Assembly (NCBI RefSeq): GCF_900110115.1 | Contig: NZ_FOCM01000003.1 | Coordinates: 62,001-126,000 of the forward strand | From: Palleronia pelagia | GTDB lineage: Bacteria; Pseudomonadota; Alphaproteobacteria; Rhodobacterales; Rhodobacteraceae | DNA: 64,000 nt | Reading direction: 5' to 3' | Part shown: one piece after another, positions 35,765 through 48,512 of the stretch | Numbering within the stretch: position 1 is the first letter of the stretch | Layout: each line of letters opens with the position of its first letter | Translations under genes and position numbers: made by a program | The notes under the pieces: generated by a model | The model's input: the letters and a program-made list of their open reading frames with translations, nothing else | What the model was told of the DNA's origin: nothing | The model's database searches: none

Positions 35765-35903
35765 TTCCCAGCCCTCTGTCGCGTTATTGATCGCGCTCGC
35801 GACCGACCTTATGGTTCAGCGTCAAGAAAACAACAACATTCCACGGTATAGCCACGGGCAAGCGCGCCACCGCGGCGCGATGGTACAGGCGGAACGGCAC
35901 CCG

Positions 35904-36725
35904 ATGTTCAAACAAGACGCCAAGGAGACCCGGCTCAAGTCGGCCACGACCGTGGCCGACCTGATCTATCACATGACCGTCCAGTCGGTGCGCAAGACCC
36001 ACGCCAATGCACTGATGGCGATCGGGCTGAACATCCTGCAGACGGTCATCTTCGTGATGGCGTTCTACCTGCTGTTCGTGGTGCTGGGGATGCGCAGCGC
36101 GGCCATCCGCGGCGATTTCCTGCTGTATATCATGACGGGCATCTTCCTTTACATGGTCAACACGCGCACCGTGACGGCCGTGGTGGGGTCCGAAGGGCCG
36201 TCCTCGCCGATGATGAAGCACCGGCCGATGACCACGGCTGTCGCCATCGGCGCGGCCGCGCTGGGGTCGCTTTATACCCAGGTGCTGTCGATGATGGTTG
36301 TTCTCTACGTCTACCACGTGGGCTGGGGGCCCATCAGCATCCACTACTGGCCCGGCGCGTTCGGCATGGTGATCCTGGCCTGGTTCTTCGGCGTCGCGGT
36401 GGGGATCATCCTGCTGGCGATCAAGCCCTGGTTCCCGCAGTTCGCCGCCACCACTGCCACGATCTATACCCGGGTGAACATGATCGCCTCGGGCAAGATG
36501 TTCGTCGCCAACTCGCTGCCCGGCTACATGCTGGTCTGGTTCGACTGGAATCCGCTGTTCCACACCATCGACCAGGCGCGGGGATTCACCTTCGTGAACT
36601 ACTTCCCCCATTTCTCGGACTGGCACTACGCGCTCTGGACCACGTGCGTGCTGCTGCTTCTGGGCATGATGGGCGAATTCTACACCCGCCGGCACGCCTC
36701 GCTCAGCTGGGAGGCGCGGCGCTGA
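35904..36725 (+). CDS. ABC-2 type polysaccharide export permease (KpsM-like)
   Basis: A 273-aa integral membrane protein with about six helices (LNILQTVIFVMAFYLLFVVL, FLLYIMTGIFLYMVN, MVILAWFFGVAVGIILLAI, ALWTTCVLLLLGMMGEFY). Length and the ending match the Wzm/KpsM-type permeases. ATG at 35904 is preferred over the ATG at 35880, which has no ribosome binding site. No ATPase partner (KpsT) is next to it. It converges on and overlaps the AlkB-like gene by 23 nt. It may export the glycan made by the neighbouring enzymes. Confidence 0.82.
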   Translation: MFKQDAKETRLKSATTVADLIYHMTVQSVRKTHANALMAIGLNILQTVIFVMAFYLLFVVLGMRSAAIRGDFLLYIMTGIFLYMVNTRTVTAVVGSEGPSSPMMKHRPMTTAVAIGAAALGSLYTQVLSMMVVLYVYHVGWGPISIHYWPGAFGMVILAWFFGVAVGIILLAIKPWFPQFAATTATIYTRVNMIASGKMFVANSLPGYMLVWFDWNPLFHTIDQARGFTFVNYFPHFSDWHYALWTTCVLLLLGMMGEFYTRRHASLSWEARR

Positions 36726-37317
36726 CACCCGCCACGCGCAGGGTGACGTTGATCCGGCCCCCCTGCGGCAACAGGCTGCTCGATCCGAACCGTGTCCGGT
36801 CGATCCCGTGATAGGCCAGCCGCGCGTCGCCGCCGATCACCGCCACGTCCCCCGAGGACAGCCAGACCGATTTCGTCCGCCCCCCGCGTTCGGTCCCGCC
36901 CACGCGGAACAGCGCGTCGTCACCGAGCGAAAGCGACAGCACCGGGAAGTCGAACGACGCCTCGTCCCGGTCCTGGTGCAGCCCCATGCGCGCGCCTTCG
37001 CCGTAGAAGTTGATGAGGCAGGTGTCGGGGGGCGTCGCGCAGTCCGCCAGCCGGTCCCACAGCGCCAGCAGGCGGTCGGGGATCGGCGGCCATGCCACGC
37101 CGGACGGGTGCGCGGGCTCGTAGCGATAGCCGCGACGGTCGCTGACCCAGCCCACCGCCCCGGCCGAGGTCATCCGCACGCTCATCTTCCGGCCGCGTGA
37201 CGTTTCGGGATGGAACAGCGGCGCGGCGGAAACCACATCGCGCAGGTCCGCGACCAGCGCCTCTTGCGCGGCGTGGTCCAGCGCGCCGGGATGGATCGTG
37301 ACCCCGTTCAGATCCAT
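36703..37317 (-). CDS. alkB: AlkB-type Fe(II)/2-oxoglutarate dioxygenase
   Basis: A 204-aa protein with the AlkB dioxygenase pattern: the HxD iron ligands in RMGLHQDRDEASFDFPVLSL, the distal His in LAYHGIDR, and the 2-oxoglutarate-binding Arg pair in RINVTLR. NFYGEGARMG precedes the HxD motif, as in E. coli AlkB. It removes alkyl lesions from DNA or RNA bases by oxidative demethylation. ATG at 37317, 208 nt upstream of dnaK in the opposite direction. Confidence 0.92.
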   Translation of the reverse strand: MDLNGVTIHPGALDHAAQEALVADLRDVVSAAPLFHPETSRGRKMSVRMTSAGAVGWVSDRRGYRYEPAHPSGVAWPPIPDRLLALWDRLADCATPPDTCLINFYGEGARMGLHQDRDEASFDFPVLSLSLGDDALFRVGGTERGGRTKSVWLSSGDVAVIGGDARLAYHGIDRTRFGSSSLLPQGGRINVTLRVAGVSAAPPS

Positions 37318-37384
37318 TCCGCGGCGCCCCGTTCACACACCCGAAAAAGCTTCACGTTTCTGTGCATTCGCGTCCCCCACATCG

Positions 37385-37415
37385 CTTGCAGCCCCCAGAG
37401 GCCATTCCTATATAG
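37385..37415 (+). promoter_or_regulatory. Heat-shock (sigma-32/RpoH) promoter of dnaK
   Basis: CTTG at 37385-37388, an 18-nt spacer, and CCTATATAG at 37407-37415 match the alphaproteobacterial RpoH consensus. The dnaK ATG is at 37525, leaving a leader of about 100 nt. Confidence 0.8.
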
Positions 37416-37524
37416 CCGTTCAACGCCGCCCCGCGGGCGCTAAACCGGGAAAATTGGGATCGTCGGTCGGGTGCCGCACCGGGCCAGACCGCACATACAT
37501 CGCCTAACGAAGAGGACCAGACAT

Positions 37525-39441
37525 ATGGCCAAAGTCATCGGCATCGACCTTGGGACCACCAACAGCTGCGTCGCCATCATGGATGGCAGCCAGCCGCGCG
37601 TCATCGAAAACTCGGAAGGGGCGCGCACCACGCCCTCGATCGTCGCCTTCACCGAAGAAGAGCGGCTCGTCGGCCAGTCGGCCAAGCGCCAGGCCGTCAC
37701 CAACTCGGAAAACACCATCTTCGCCGTCAAGCGCCTGATCGGCCGCCGGTTCGCCGACGAAGGCCTGGCGAAGGACAAGAAGAACCTGCCCTACACCATC
37801 GTCGACGGTGGCCAGGGCGACGCGTGGGTCCAGGCCCGCGACGAGAAATACAGCCCCTCGCAGATCTCGGCCTTCATCCTGCAGAAGATGAAGGAAACGG
37901 CCGAGTCGTATCTGGGCGAGGAAGTGACCCAGGCGGTCATCACCGTCCCGGCCTATTTCAACGACCAGCAGCGTCAGGCCACCAAGGACGCCGGCAAGAT
38001 CGCGGGCCTCGAAGTCCTGCGCATCATCAACGAGCCGACGGCCGCCGCGCTGGCCTATGGCCTCGACAAGAAGGAATCGAAGACCATCGCCGTGTATGAC
38101 CTTGGCGGCGGCACCTTCGACATCACCATCCTGGAAATCGACGACGGCCTGTTCGAGGTGAAGTCGACCAACGGTGACACCTTCCTCGGCGGTGAAGACT
38201 TCGACATGGCGATCGTCGATTACCTGGCCGACGAGTTCAAGAAAGAGCACGGCTCGGACCTGCGGAACGACAAGATGGCGCTGCAGCGCCTGAAGGAAGC
38301 CGCCGAGAAGGCCAAGATCGAGCTGTCGAGCTCCAGCCAGACCGAGATCAACCAGCCCTTCATCACCATGGGGTCGAACGGTCAGCCCCTGCACATGGTC
38401 ATGAAACTGACCCGCGCCAAGCTGGAAAGCCTGGTGGGCGACCTGATCAAGCGCTCGATCAAGCCCTGCAAGGACGCGATCAAGGATGCCGGCCTGTCGG
38501 TGAACGAGATCGACGAGGTCGTGATGGTCGGCGGCATGACCCGCATGCCCCGCGTCGTGGAAGAAGTGACCAAGTTCTTCGGGAAAGAGCCGCACAAGGG
38601 CGTGAACCCCGACGAGGTCGTCGCGCTGGGCGCCGCCATTCAGGCCGGTGTGCTTCAGGGTGACGTGAAGGACGTGGTCCTGCTGGACGTGACCCCGCTG
38701 TCGCTGGGCATCGAGACGCTGGGCGGCGTGTTCACCCGGCTGATCGACCGCAACACCACGATCCCCACGAAGAAGAGCCAGATCTTCTCGACCGCCGAGG
38801 ACAACCAGAACGCGGTGACGATCCGGGTCTTCCAGGGCGAGCGTGAGATGGCGGCGGACAACAAGATGCTCGGCCAGTTCAACCTGGAAGACATCCCGCC
38901 CGCGCCGCGCGGCCTGCCCCAGATCGAGGTGACGTTCGACATCGACGCCAACGGCATCGTGTCGGTCAGCGCCAAGGACAAGGGCACCGGCAAGGAGCAG
39001 AACATCACCATCCAGGCGTCGGGTGGCCTGTCGGACGACGAGATCGAGAAGATGGTCCGCGATGCCGAGGAGAACGCCGAGGCCGACAAGGGCCGCAAGG
39101 AGCTGGTCGAGGCCAAGAACCAGGCCGAAAGCCTGATCCACTCGACCGAGAAGTCGCTGGAAGAGCACAAGGACAAGGTCGACCCGACCACCGTCGAGGC
39201 CATCGAACTGGCCATCTCGAACCTGCAGGAGCAGCTCGAGACCGACGATGCGGGCAAGATCAAGTCCGGCATCCAGAACGTGACCGAAGCGTCCATGAAG
39301 CTGGGTGAGGCCATCTACAAGGCCGAGCAGGAAAAGGCCGATGGCGGCGACGATGACGGCGCCGACGGCCCGTCGGACGCGGATGACGACGTGGTCGACG
39401 CCGACTTCGAAGACCTGGACGACGACAAGCGGGCCTCCTGA
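37525..39441 (+). CDS. dnaK: Molecular chaperone DnaK (Hsp70)
   Basis: A 638-aa Hsp70. The N-terminal ATPase opens [20 protein letters not shown], with [15 protein letters not shown] and [12 protein letters not shown]. The substrate-binding part shows [17 protein letters not shown], and the lid ends in an acidic [15 protein letters not shown] tail. The ATG at 37525 has AGAGGA upstream. An RpoH promoter lies ahead and dnaJ follows, the usual heat-shock operon. Confidence 0.99.
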   Translation: MAKVIGIDLGTTNSCVAIMDGSQPRVIENSEGARTTPSIVAFTEEERLVGQSAKRQAVTNSENTIFAVKRLIGRRFADEGLAKDKKNLPYTIVDGGQGDAWVQARDEKYSPSQISAFILQKMKETAESYLGEEVTQAVITVPAYFNDQQRQATKDAGKIAGLEVLRIINEPTAAALAYGLDKKESKTIAVYDLGGGTFDITILEIDDGLFEVKSTNGDTFLGGEDFDMAIVDYLADEFKKEHGSDLRNDKMALQRLKEAAEKAKIELSSSSQTEINQPFITMGSNGQPLHMVMKLTRAKLESLVGDLIKRSIKPCKDAIKDAGLSVNEIDEVVMVGGMTRMPRVVEEVTKFFGKEPHKGVNPDEVVALGAAIQAGVLQGDVKDVVLLDVTPLSLGIETLGGVFTRLIDRNTTIPTKKSQIFSTAEDNQNAVTIRVFQGEREMAADNKMLGQFNLEDIPPAPRGLPQIEVTFDIDANGIVSVSAKDKGTGKEQNITIQASGGLSDDEIEKMVRDAEENAEADKGRKELVEAKNQAESLIHSTEKSLEEHKDKVDPTTVEAIELAISNLQEQLETDDAGKIKSGIQNVTEASMKLGEAIYKAEQEKADGGDDDGADGPSDADDDVVDADFEDLDDDKRAS

Positions 39442-39461
39442 TCGCCCCGTCGCACTAATCG

Positions 39462-39493
39462 AAGGGTCGGCCTGAGCCATCGGGCCGGCCCTT
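39462..39493 (+). terminator. Hairpin between dnaK and dnaJ
   Basis: AAGGGTCGGCC (39462-39472) pairs with GGCCGGCCCTT (39483-39493) over 11 bp with one G-U pair and a 10-nt loop. A short T-run follows. It is probably a partial terminator or stabiliser that lowers dnaJ relative to dnaK. Confidence 0.6.
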
Positions 39494-39513
39494 TACCGTG
39501 AAGGATCATTCCT

Positions 39514-40662
39514 ATGGCAAAACGCGATTTCTACGAGGTTCTGGGCGTCTCCAAGGGCGCCTCGGCCGATGAGATCAAGAAAGCCTATCGCCAGAAGGCC
39601 AAGGAACTGCACCCCGACCGCAATGCCGACAACCCCAAGGCCGAGGCCCAGTTCAAGGAAGCGAACGAGGCCTACGAGGTTCTGAAGGACGCCGAGAAGA
39701 AGGCCGCCTACGACCGCTACGGTCATGCGGCCTTCGAAGGCGGCATGGGCGGTGGCGGCGGCGCGCGTCGTCCCGGCGCCGGAGGCCAGGGCGACTTCGC
39801 CAGCGCGTTTTCCGACGTGTTCGACGACCTGTTCGGCGACATCATGGGCGGGCAGCGCCGCGGCGGCCAACGCGCCACGCGCGGCAGCGACCTGCGCTAC
39901 AACCTGAAGGTCACGCTGGAAGAGGCGCACAAGGGCCTGCAGAAGACCATCACCGTGCCGACCTCGGTGCCCTGCGACACATGCTCAGGATCGGGCGCCG
40001 AGGGCGGAGCCGAACCGACGACCTGCCCCACCTGTTCGGGCATGGGCAAGGTCCGGGCGCAGCAGGGCTTTTTCACCGTCGAACGCACCTGCCCGACCTG
40101 TTCGGGTGCCGGCCAGATCGTCAAGAATCCCTGCAAATCCTGCGGCGGCGCCGGCCGGGTCGAGAAGGACCGCGCGCTCAGCGTCAATATCCCCGCGGGC
40201 GTCGAGACCGGAACCCGCATCCGCCTGGGCGGCGAGGGCGAGGCCGGCTTGCGTGGCGGACCGTCGGGCGATCTCTACATCTTCATCGACGTGACGCCCC
40301 ACCCGCTGTTCCAGCGCGAGGCCGAGAACCTGTATTGCCGCGTACCGGTGAGCATGACCGACGCGGCGCTGGGCGGCGATATCGAGGTGCCCACGATCGA
40401 TGGCGGCCGCAGCCGCGTGAAGATCCCCGCGGGCAGCCAGTCGGGCAAGCAGATGCGCCTGCGCGGCAAGGGCATGCCCCACCTGCGCGGCGGCGGCTCG
40501 GGCGACATGTATATCGAGCTCGCGGTCGAAACGCCGGTGAACCTGACCTCGAAGCAGAAAGAGCTCCTGCGCGAGTTCGACAAGCTGTCCGAGGACAACA
40601 ACCCGGAAAGCTCGGGCTTCTTCAAGAAGGTGAAAACCTTCTGGGACGGCCTGAACCAGTAA
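39514..40662 (+). CDS. dnaJ: Chaperone DnaJ (Hsp40)
   Basis: A 382-aa type-I J protein. The J domain (residues 1-70) has the HPD triad in KELHPDRN, followed by a Gly-rich region and four zinc repeats ([32 protein letters not shown]), then the C-terminal domain ([20 protein letters not shown]). It delivers clients to DnaK and stimulates its ATPase. GAAGGA lies ahead of ATG 39514. Confidence 0.99.
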   Translation: MAKRDFYEVLGVSKGASADEIKKAYRQKAKELHPDRNADNPKAEAQFKEANEAYEVLKDAEKKAAYDRYGHAAFEGGMGGGGGARRPGAGGQGDFASAFSDVFDDLFGDIMGGQRRGGQRATRGSDLRYNLKVTLEEAHKGLQKTITVPTSVPCDTCSGSGAEGGAEPTTCPTCSGMGKVRAQQGFFTVERTCPTCSGAGQIVKNPCKSCGGAGRVEKDRALSVNIPAGVETGTRIRLGGEGEAGLRGGPSGDLYIFIDVTPHPLFQREAENLYCRVPVSMTDAALGGDIEVPTIDGGRSRVKIPAGSQSGKQMRLRGKGMPHLRGGGSGDMYIELAVETPVNLTSKQKELLREFDKLSEDNNPESSGFFKKVKTFWDGLNQ

Positions 40663-40667
40663 GACAG

Positions 40668-40694
40668 AGCCCCGGCCATCGCGCCGGGGCTTTT
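40668..40694 (+). terminator. Rho-independent terminator after dnaJ
   Basis: AGCCCCGGC (40668-40676) pairs with GCCGGGGCT (40683-40691), loop of 6, followed by TTTT. It lies 6 nt after the dnaJ stop and ends the dnaKJ operon. Confidence 0.9.
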
Positions 40695-40772
40695 CGCTTG
40701 GTGGACCCGGTGGCGTGCACCGGCCCGCCCCCGCTTAACCTGGCTTTAACCATGCCCGGGCAAGCATCGGGC

Positions 40773-41531
40773 ATGGCGCATGACAGGATCTCTTCCTCCG
40801 ACCTGCCGCTCTTCGGTCTTGCCGAGGCACAGGCGCAGCCCGCCCGTGGCGACAAGGTGCCGTCCTACCTGCGCGACCATCGCGCCCGGCTGCGCGAGCG
40901 GTTCATGGAAGGCGGCGGCGCGCCCATGCCGGATTACGAGCTGCTGGAATTGCTGCTGTTCCGCGCCATCCCGCGCCGCGATGTCAAACCGCTGGCGCGC
41001 ACACTGATCGACACCTTCGGCGACCTGGGCTGCGTCCTGGCGGCCAGCCCCGCGCAGCTGAAGAAGATCGAGGGTCTGGGCCCCGCCGTTCTGGTCGAGC
41101 TGAAACTGGCCGAGGCGATCGCCCACCGCATCGCCCGCGCCCGCGTGATCGGGCGGCCGGTGGTCAGTTCATGGCAGGCGCTTCTGGATTACTGCCACAC
41201 CACCATGACCAACCGCGCGACCGAGCAGTTCCGCATCATGTTCCTGGACACGAAGAACGCCGTCATCGCCGACGAGGAACAGGCGCGCGGCACCGTCGAC
41301 CATGTGCCCGTCTACCCGCGCGAGGTCGTCAAACGCGCGCTGGAGCTCGACGCCAAATCGCTGATCCTGGTGCACAATCACCCCTCGGGCGATCCCACGC
41401 CCAGCCAAGCCGATATCGCCATGACCGACCAGATCGACCGCGCCTGCCAGGCGCTGGGCCTGACGCTGCACGACCACCTGATCATCGGGAAATCGAACGA
41501 ACTCAGCTTCCGGGCGCAGGGCTACCTTTAG
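40773..41531 (+). CDS. radC: RadC family (JAB/MPN domain) protein
   Basis: A 252-aa RadC. Residues about 20-125 form helix-hairpin-helix-containing segment (YELLELLLFRAIPRRD, LKKIEGLGPAVLVELKLAEA), and the JAMM metalloprotease-like motif is VHNHPSGDPTPSQAD with EEQARGTVDHVPVYPREVVK before it. The actual role is unclear; the old DNA-repair assignment was withdrawn in E. coli. Two ATGs are possible (40752, 40773); I give the second, since neither has a clear ribosome binding site. Confidence 0.9.
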   Translation: MAHDRISSSDLPLFGLAEAQAQPARGDKVPSYLRDHRARLRERFMEGGGAPMPDYELLELLLFRAIPRRDVKPLARTLIDTFGDLGCVLAASPAQLKKIEGLGPAVLVELKLAEAIAHRIARARVIGRPVVSSWQALLDYCHTTMTNRATEQFRIMFLDTKNAVIADEEQARGTVDHVPVYPREVVKRALELDAKSLILVHNHPSGDPTPSQADIAMTDQIDRACQALGLTLHDHLIIGKSNELSFRAQGYL

Positions 41532-41535
41532 CGGC

Positions 41536-43086
41536 CTAGTCCAGCCAGACCTCGACCCTGCGGTTGACGCCGCGGCCCCATTCCACGTCATCGCAAGCCA
41601 TGGGAAGGGCTTCGCCGAAGCCAACGACGTCCAGCGTGATGCGGCTCGGGTCCATGGTGCGGGCGGCGGTCCGCACGGCATCGCGCACCACCTCGGCCCG
41701 GTCGCGCGACAGGCGGCGGTTCGCGACCGCATCGCCGGTGCCGTCGGAAAATCCGGCGAAGGTCAGGCGGCGGTCGTCGAACAGGCCACGCTCCAGGGCC
41801 TCGGCCAGCAGCGCGACGTTCGACCGGCTCTGCGCATCCAGCAGGGTCGAGCCCCCTTCGAAGCGAAACGAGATCGTCAGGCGCGACCGCCCTTCCAGCG
41901 TCGCGATCATGTCCTTCAGGTCCGACAGCGACACCTCGGTCCCCGCATTGCGGATCGCGTTGGCAAGCCGGGCGCCCTGCGCATCCAATGACACCGCCTG
42001 CGGGAACTGGTCGACGAACCCCGCCCGCGCGATCACCGCCTGGGCCGCGGGCGAATTGGCGTAGGCCAGGAAATCGCGCGCCAGTCGCGGCAGGCGCCGC
42101 GCGGGCGTGTACAGGAAGATCGGCGTGGTCAGCGGATAATCCTCGGACTTCAGCGCCATGGCATTGGCCGCACTGCGCCGCCCGCACGGCCCGCGCAGAT
42201 CGACCGGCTGCGCGTTGCCGATATCCGAGAAGGCCGCAAGGCCCAGCGCCAGGGGATCGTCCGAGACCTCGGAGACAAGTGTGCCATCGTCGTCATGCAC
42301 GACCGTTCCGTCAGGCAGCGCGACGCTCTCCCGCCGCAGGACGCGCCGCATGAAGGACTGGAAAAGCCCGGTCGACGGGCGGGTGATGTGCAGGACGATC
42401 GGGCCCGGCTCCTGCCCCAGCTCGGCCCAGTCGGTGAGCCGGCCGGTCACGATACCACGCAGATCTTCGAGCGTGATGTCCGGCAGCGGGTTCTCGACCG
42501 CGATGACCGGCACGATCGCGTCCAGCGCCAGGATACGCGACCGTCCAGGATCGGTCAGCGTGCCGCGGCCCGCCTGCCGCGCCAGGACGGCCTCGTCGCG
42601 GCTGACCGCGCGGCGCGAAATCACAAGATCGGCCTCGTCGGCGATAAGGTCGGCGAACCCTTCGTCCGACGAATTGAGGTTGAAGATGAATTCGCCCGAG
42701 GTTTGCTCGGACCCACGCTCGGCCAGCACGAATGTCCGCTCGCCATTGGTCCCGTCTTCGCGGATCACGTCGTACCCGTTCCGCACGGCAAAGGTTTCCA
42801 GGAGGATAGGCAAGAGCGTCGCGCCTACGCTCGCGCTGCCCGAAATGCGAAGCCGGGCGACGAAGTTCAGAAGATCGGGGCAGCCCGGCCCGTCGCAGGT
42901 GACTCCGGATCCATCGAGCGTCAGTTCTCCATACTCGGTATCGACGCGGTAGAATTCACCGTCGAAGCCCAGCAGCGTGCCGTCGATGGACAGGCTGCCG
43001 TCCCGGGCGCTGAGCGTGACGTCATCGGCGCGCGCCGGCGCGGTAACGATCGCCAGGATGGCCAGCATCCAGGCGAACCCGACCAC
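41536..43086 (-). CDS. PstS-like periplasmic binding domain fused to OmpA C-terminal domain
   Basis: A protein of about 516 aa with a signal peptide (AWMLAILAIVTAPARA). First comes a short beta segment (SLSIDGTLLGFDGEFYRVDT) with a Cys pair, then a phosphate-binding-like domain (SGSASVGATLLPILLETFA, HITRPSTGLFQSFMRRVL) over about residues 70-370, and last an OmpA-type peptidoglycan-binding domain (FRFEGGSTLLDAQSRSNVAL, FAGFSDGTGDAVANRRLSRD, VDGFGEALP-like VVGFGEALPMACDD, RRVEVWL). Start codon uncertain: GTG 43086 or TTG 43089, the latter better spaced from GGAGG. No other pst gene is near. Confidence 0.83.
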   Translation of the reverse strand: MVGFAWMLAILAIVTAPARADDVTLSARDGSLSIDGTLLGFDGEFYRVDTEYGELTLDGSGVTCDGPGCPDLLNFVARLRISGSASVGATLLPILLETFAVRNGYDVIREDGTNGERTFVLAERGSEQTSGEFIFNLNSSDEGFADLIADEADLVISRRAVSRDEAVLARQAGRGTLTDPGRSRILALDAIVPVIAVENPLPDITLEDLRGIVTGRLTDWAELGQEPGPIVLHITRPSTGLFQSFMRRVLRRESVALPDGTVVHDDDGTLVSEVSDDPLALGLAAFSDIGNAQPVDLRGPCGRRSAANAMALKSEDYPLTTPIFLYTPARRLPRLARDFLAYANSPAAQAVIARAGFVDQFPQAVSLDAQGARLANAIRNAGTEVSLSDLKDMIATLEGRSRLTISFRFEGGSTLLDAQSRSNVALLAEALERGLFDDRRLTFAGFSDGTGDAVANRRLSRDRAEVVRDAVRTAARTMDPSRITLDVVGFGEALPMACDDVEWGRGVNRRVEVWLD

Positions 43087-43190
43087 CAAACACGGCGGCC
43101 TCCGATCTCGTGGGCTGGCGCGCGACGTGTGGTCGGCCGCGCCGGTGGCCCTGCTGAATGATGCAGGCAAACCCGGTGCGGCGCCGAGGG

Positions 43191-45893
<2,703 letters not shown>

Positions 45894-46062
45894 TGTCTCT
45901 CCTGACGGCATCGTGTGTGGGGGACATGCTTGCCCGCATCCGGGCGGGCGCATAATTAGGGCGTCAAGCCGGCCCCCTTTTCAAGCTGTTAGCGATGTAA
46001 GGGGCGCCTATCACAGTGTCAACGCCGGGGCCCGCTGGACCCTTGCCACGAAGGACGAAAGC

Positions 46063-46896
46063 ATGAATCGACTGATCCCCATCGCCACCGCCTGCACCCT
46101 TGCCATGGGCGCCGCCCTGCCGTCCCACGCGCAGGAGGCCGATACCGTCGTCGCCACGGTGGGCGATACGGCGATCACGCTGGGTCACGTGGCGGCCTAC
46201 CGCGCGTCGCTGGGCGAGCAGGTGAACCAGATGCCCGCGCAGCAACTTTATGACGCGGTGCTGGATCAGCTGATCTCCATGGCCGTCCTGGCCGACGGCC
46301 GCGAGGTCGGCGAGGTCGAGCAGATCTTCATCGACAACGAGCGCCGGTCGCAGCTTGCCCGCGCCGCCGTGCTGGACCTGCAGGAGCAGCCCGTCGAGGA
46401 TGCCGAGGTGCAGGCCGCCTACGAAGAGATGTTCGGCGATTTCCAGTCGAGCCCCGAATTCAACGCCTCGCACATCCTGGTCGAGACCGAGGAAGAGGCC
46501 GCCGACCTGATCGCGCAGCTGGAAGACGGTGCCGATTTCGCCACCCTGGCGCGCGAAAACTCCACAGGCCCGTCGGGTCCTTCGGGGGGCGAGCTGGGCT
46601 GGTTCGGCCCGGGCCAGATGGTTCCGGCCTTCGACCAGGCCGTGCAGGAGATGGACGTGAACGCCATCGCCGGCCCGGTGCAGACCCAGTTCGGCTGGCA
46701 CGTGATCAAGCTGAACGACGCGCGCCAGACCGAGGCGCCGTCGCTGGACGAGGTGCGCGACGAGCTGGCCCAGCAGGTCCTGAGCGAGCGCATCACGAAC
46801 GAGATCGAGACGCGCCGCGAGGCCGCCGACATCACCATCGCCGAGGATGCCGTCGACCCGTCCGTCATCAACGACCCGTCGATCCTGGCGCGCTGA
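46063..46896 (+). CDS. Parvulin-type peptidyl-prolyl isomerase
   Basis: A 277-aa exported protein. Signal peptide MNRLIPIATACTLAMGAALPSHAQ, an N-terminal helical chaperone-like region, and a parvulin (PpiC) domain at about residues 135-230 (FNASHILVETEEEAADLIAQ, DFATLAREN, GELGWFGPGQMVPAFDQAV, TQFGWHVIKL). It helps fold exported proteins in the periplasm, which fits its place opposite secA. AAGGAC precedes ATG 46063; argJ follows after 3 nt. Confidence 0.93.
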   Translation: MNRLIPIATACTLAMGAALPSHAQEADTVVATVGDTAITLGHVAAYRASLGEQVNQMPAQQLYDAVLDQLISMAVLADGREVGEVEQIFIDNERRSQLARAAVLDLQEQPVEDAEVQAAYEEMFGDFQSSPEFNASHILVETEEEAADLIAQLEDGADFATLARENSTGPSGPSGGELGWFGPGQMVPAFDQAVQEMDVNAIAGPVQTQFGWHVIKLNDARQTEAPSLDEVRDELAQQVLSERITNEIETRREAADITIAEDAVDPSVINDPSILAR

Positions 46897-46899
46897 TCC

Positions 46900-48117
46900 A
46901 TGCCCGCGCTGTCGCCGCTGGCGCCCGAACGCTTCCCCGAACTGCCCGCCATCGACGGGTTGCGCTTGGCCACGGCGCAGGCGGGCGTGAAATACCGTGA
47001 CCGGACCGACGTGATGCTGGCGGTCCTGGACCCCGGCGCCACGGTGGCGGGCGTCTTCACACGCTCCGCCACGCGCTCGGCGGCAGTGCTGGATTGCCAG
47101 GCCAAGATCGGCGGCGACAGCGACGCTGGCGCGGCGATCCTGGTGAACTCGGGCAATTCCAACGCCTTCACCGGCCGCGCGGGCGAGGCATCGGTCGCGC
47201 GGATCTGCGCGGCCGTGGCCCGGGCCTGCGACGTGCCCGAAGACCGCGTTTTCACCTCGTCCACCGGCGTGATCGGCGAACGGCTGCCCGACGACCGCAT
47301 CACCGCGGCCATCGACGGGCTGGTCGGGGGCCTTGCACCCGGCGGGATCGATGCCGCCGCCCGCGCCATCATGACGACCGACACCTTTCCCAAGGGCGCC
47401 GTGCGCTCCGTCGAGATCGGCGGCGAGACGGTGACCATCGCCGGGATCGCCAAGGGCTCGGGGATGATCGCGCCCGACATGGCGACGATGCTGGTCTACA
47501 TCTTCACCGATGCCAGCATCCAGCGGGCGCTGCTACAGGACATGCTGGGCGACCTGACCGACCGCAGCTTCAACGCGATCACGGTGGACAGCGATACCTC
47601 GACCTCGGACACGCTGCTGATGGCTGCCACCAACAAGGGCTCTGCGGTTCACGACCGCCACGGCCCGTTCGAGGACGCGTTGGGTGACCTGATGCTGGAC
47701 CTCGCCCACCAGGTCGTGCGCGACGGCGAGGGCGCGACCAAGTTCATCCAGATCGACGTCTCCGGCGCCGAGAGCGACGCCGACGCCCGCAAGGTGGCCA
47801 GCGCCATCGCCAACTCGCCGCTGGTCAAGACGGCCATCGCGGGCGAGGACCCGAACTGGGGCCGCATCGTCATGGCGGTGGGTAAGTCCGGCGCCGCCGC
47901 AAACCGCGACACGTTGCGCATCACCTTCGGCGACATCGAGGTGGCGCGCGACGGCTGGGTCTCGCCCGACTATACCGAGGCGCGGGGCGCCGAATACATG
48001 AAGCGCGACGAGATCACCATCGGCGTCGACCTGGGGCTGGGCGACGGCGCGGATACCATGTGGACCTGCGACCTGACCCACGCCTACATCACGATCAACG
48101 CGGATTACCGGTCGTGA
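46900..48117 (+). CDS. argJ: Bifunctional ornithine acetyltransferase/N-acetylglutamate synthase
   Basis: A 405-aa ArgJ that recycles the acetyl group from N-acetylornithine to glutamate in arginine synthesis. The self-cleavage site is in [20 protein letters not shown], between Ala and the nucleophilic Thr of MATML, giving alpha and beta subunits. [28 protein letters not shown] and [18 protein letters not shown] are all conserved. Its stop overlaps the mutT GTG (GTGA). Confidence 0.97.
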   Translation: MPALSPLAPERFPELPAIDGLRLATAQAGVKYRDRTDVMLAVLDPGATVAGVFTRSATRSAAVLDCQAKIGGDSDAGAAILVNSGNSNAFTGRAGEASVARICAAVARACDVPEDRVFTSSTGVIGERLPDDRITAAIDGLVGGLAPGGIDAAARAIMTTDTFPKGAVRSVEIGGETVTIAGIAKGSGMIAPDMATMLVYIFTDASIQRALLQDMLGDLTDRSFNAITVDSDTSTSDTLLMAATNKGSAVHDRHGPFEDALGDLMLDLAHQVVRDGEGATKFIQIDVSGAESDADARKVASAIANSPLVKTAIAGEDPNWGRIVMAVGKSGAAANRDTLRITFGDIEVARDGWVSPDYTEARGAEYMKRDEITIGVDLGLGDGADTMWTCDLTHAYITINADYRS

Positions 48118-48512
48118 AGACGGTGCTGGTCTCCGCGGTCGCGCTGATCGACGTGGACGGGCGCGTGCTGCTGGCGCAACGCCCGCCCGGCAAGTCGATG
48201 GAAGGCCTGTGGGAGTTTCCCGGCGGCAAGGTCGAGCCGGGCGAAACGCCCGAGGCCGCCCTGATCCGCGAATTGCACGAGGAGCTGGGAATCGACACAT
48301 GGCAATCGTGCCTGGCGCCGCTGACCTTCGCCAGCCATGGCTACGATGATTTCCACCTGCTCATGCCGCTGTTCGCCTGTCGCAAGTGGCAGGGCCAGCC
48401 GACGGCGCGCGAGGGGCAGGTTCTGAAATGGGTCCGCCCGCGCGAGATGCGCGACTATGCGATGCCGCCCGCTGACCTGCCCCTGATCCCCATTTTGAGG
48501 GACTGGCTCTAG
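48114..48512 (+). CDS. mutT: 8-oxo-dGTP diphosphatase MutT (Nudix)
   Basis: A 132-aa Nudix enzyme. The Nudix box is [20 protein letters not shown] followed by ELGI, preceded by [18 protein letters not shown], the MutT pattern. It hydrolyses 8-oxo-dGTP to prevent A-C transversions. The start is GTG at 48114, overlapping the argJ stop. Its stop codon overlaps that of the antisense 41-aa frame. Confidence 0.92.
   Translation: MKTVLVSAVALIDVDGRVLLAQRPPGKSMEGLWEFPGGKVEPGETPEAALIRELHEELGIDTWQSCLAPLTFASHGYDDFHLLMPLFACRKWQGQPTAREGQVLKWVRPREMRDYAMPPADLPLIPILRDWL

Noticed and set aside
45930-45950. Hairpin in the secA leader
   Set aside because: Only 5-6 bp can pair; not distinct from background in GC-rich DNA.
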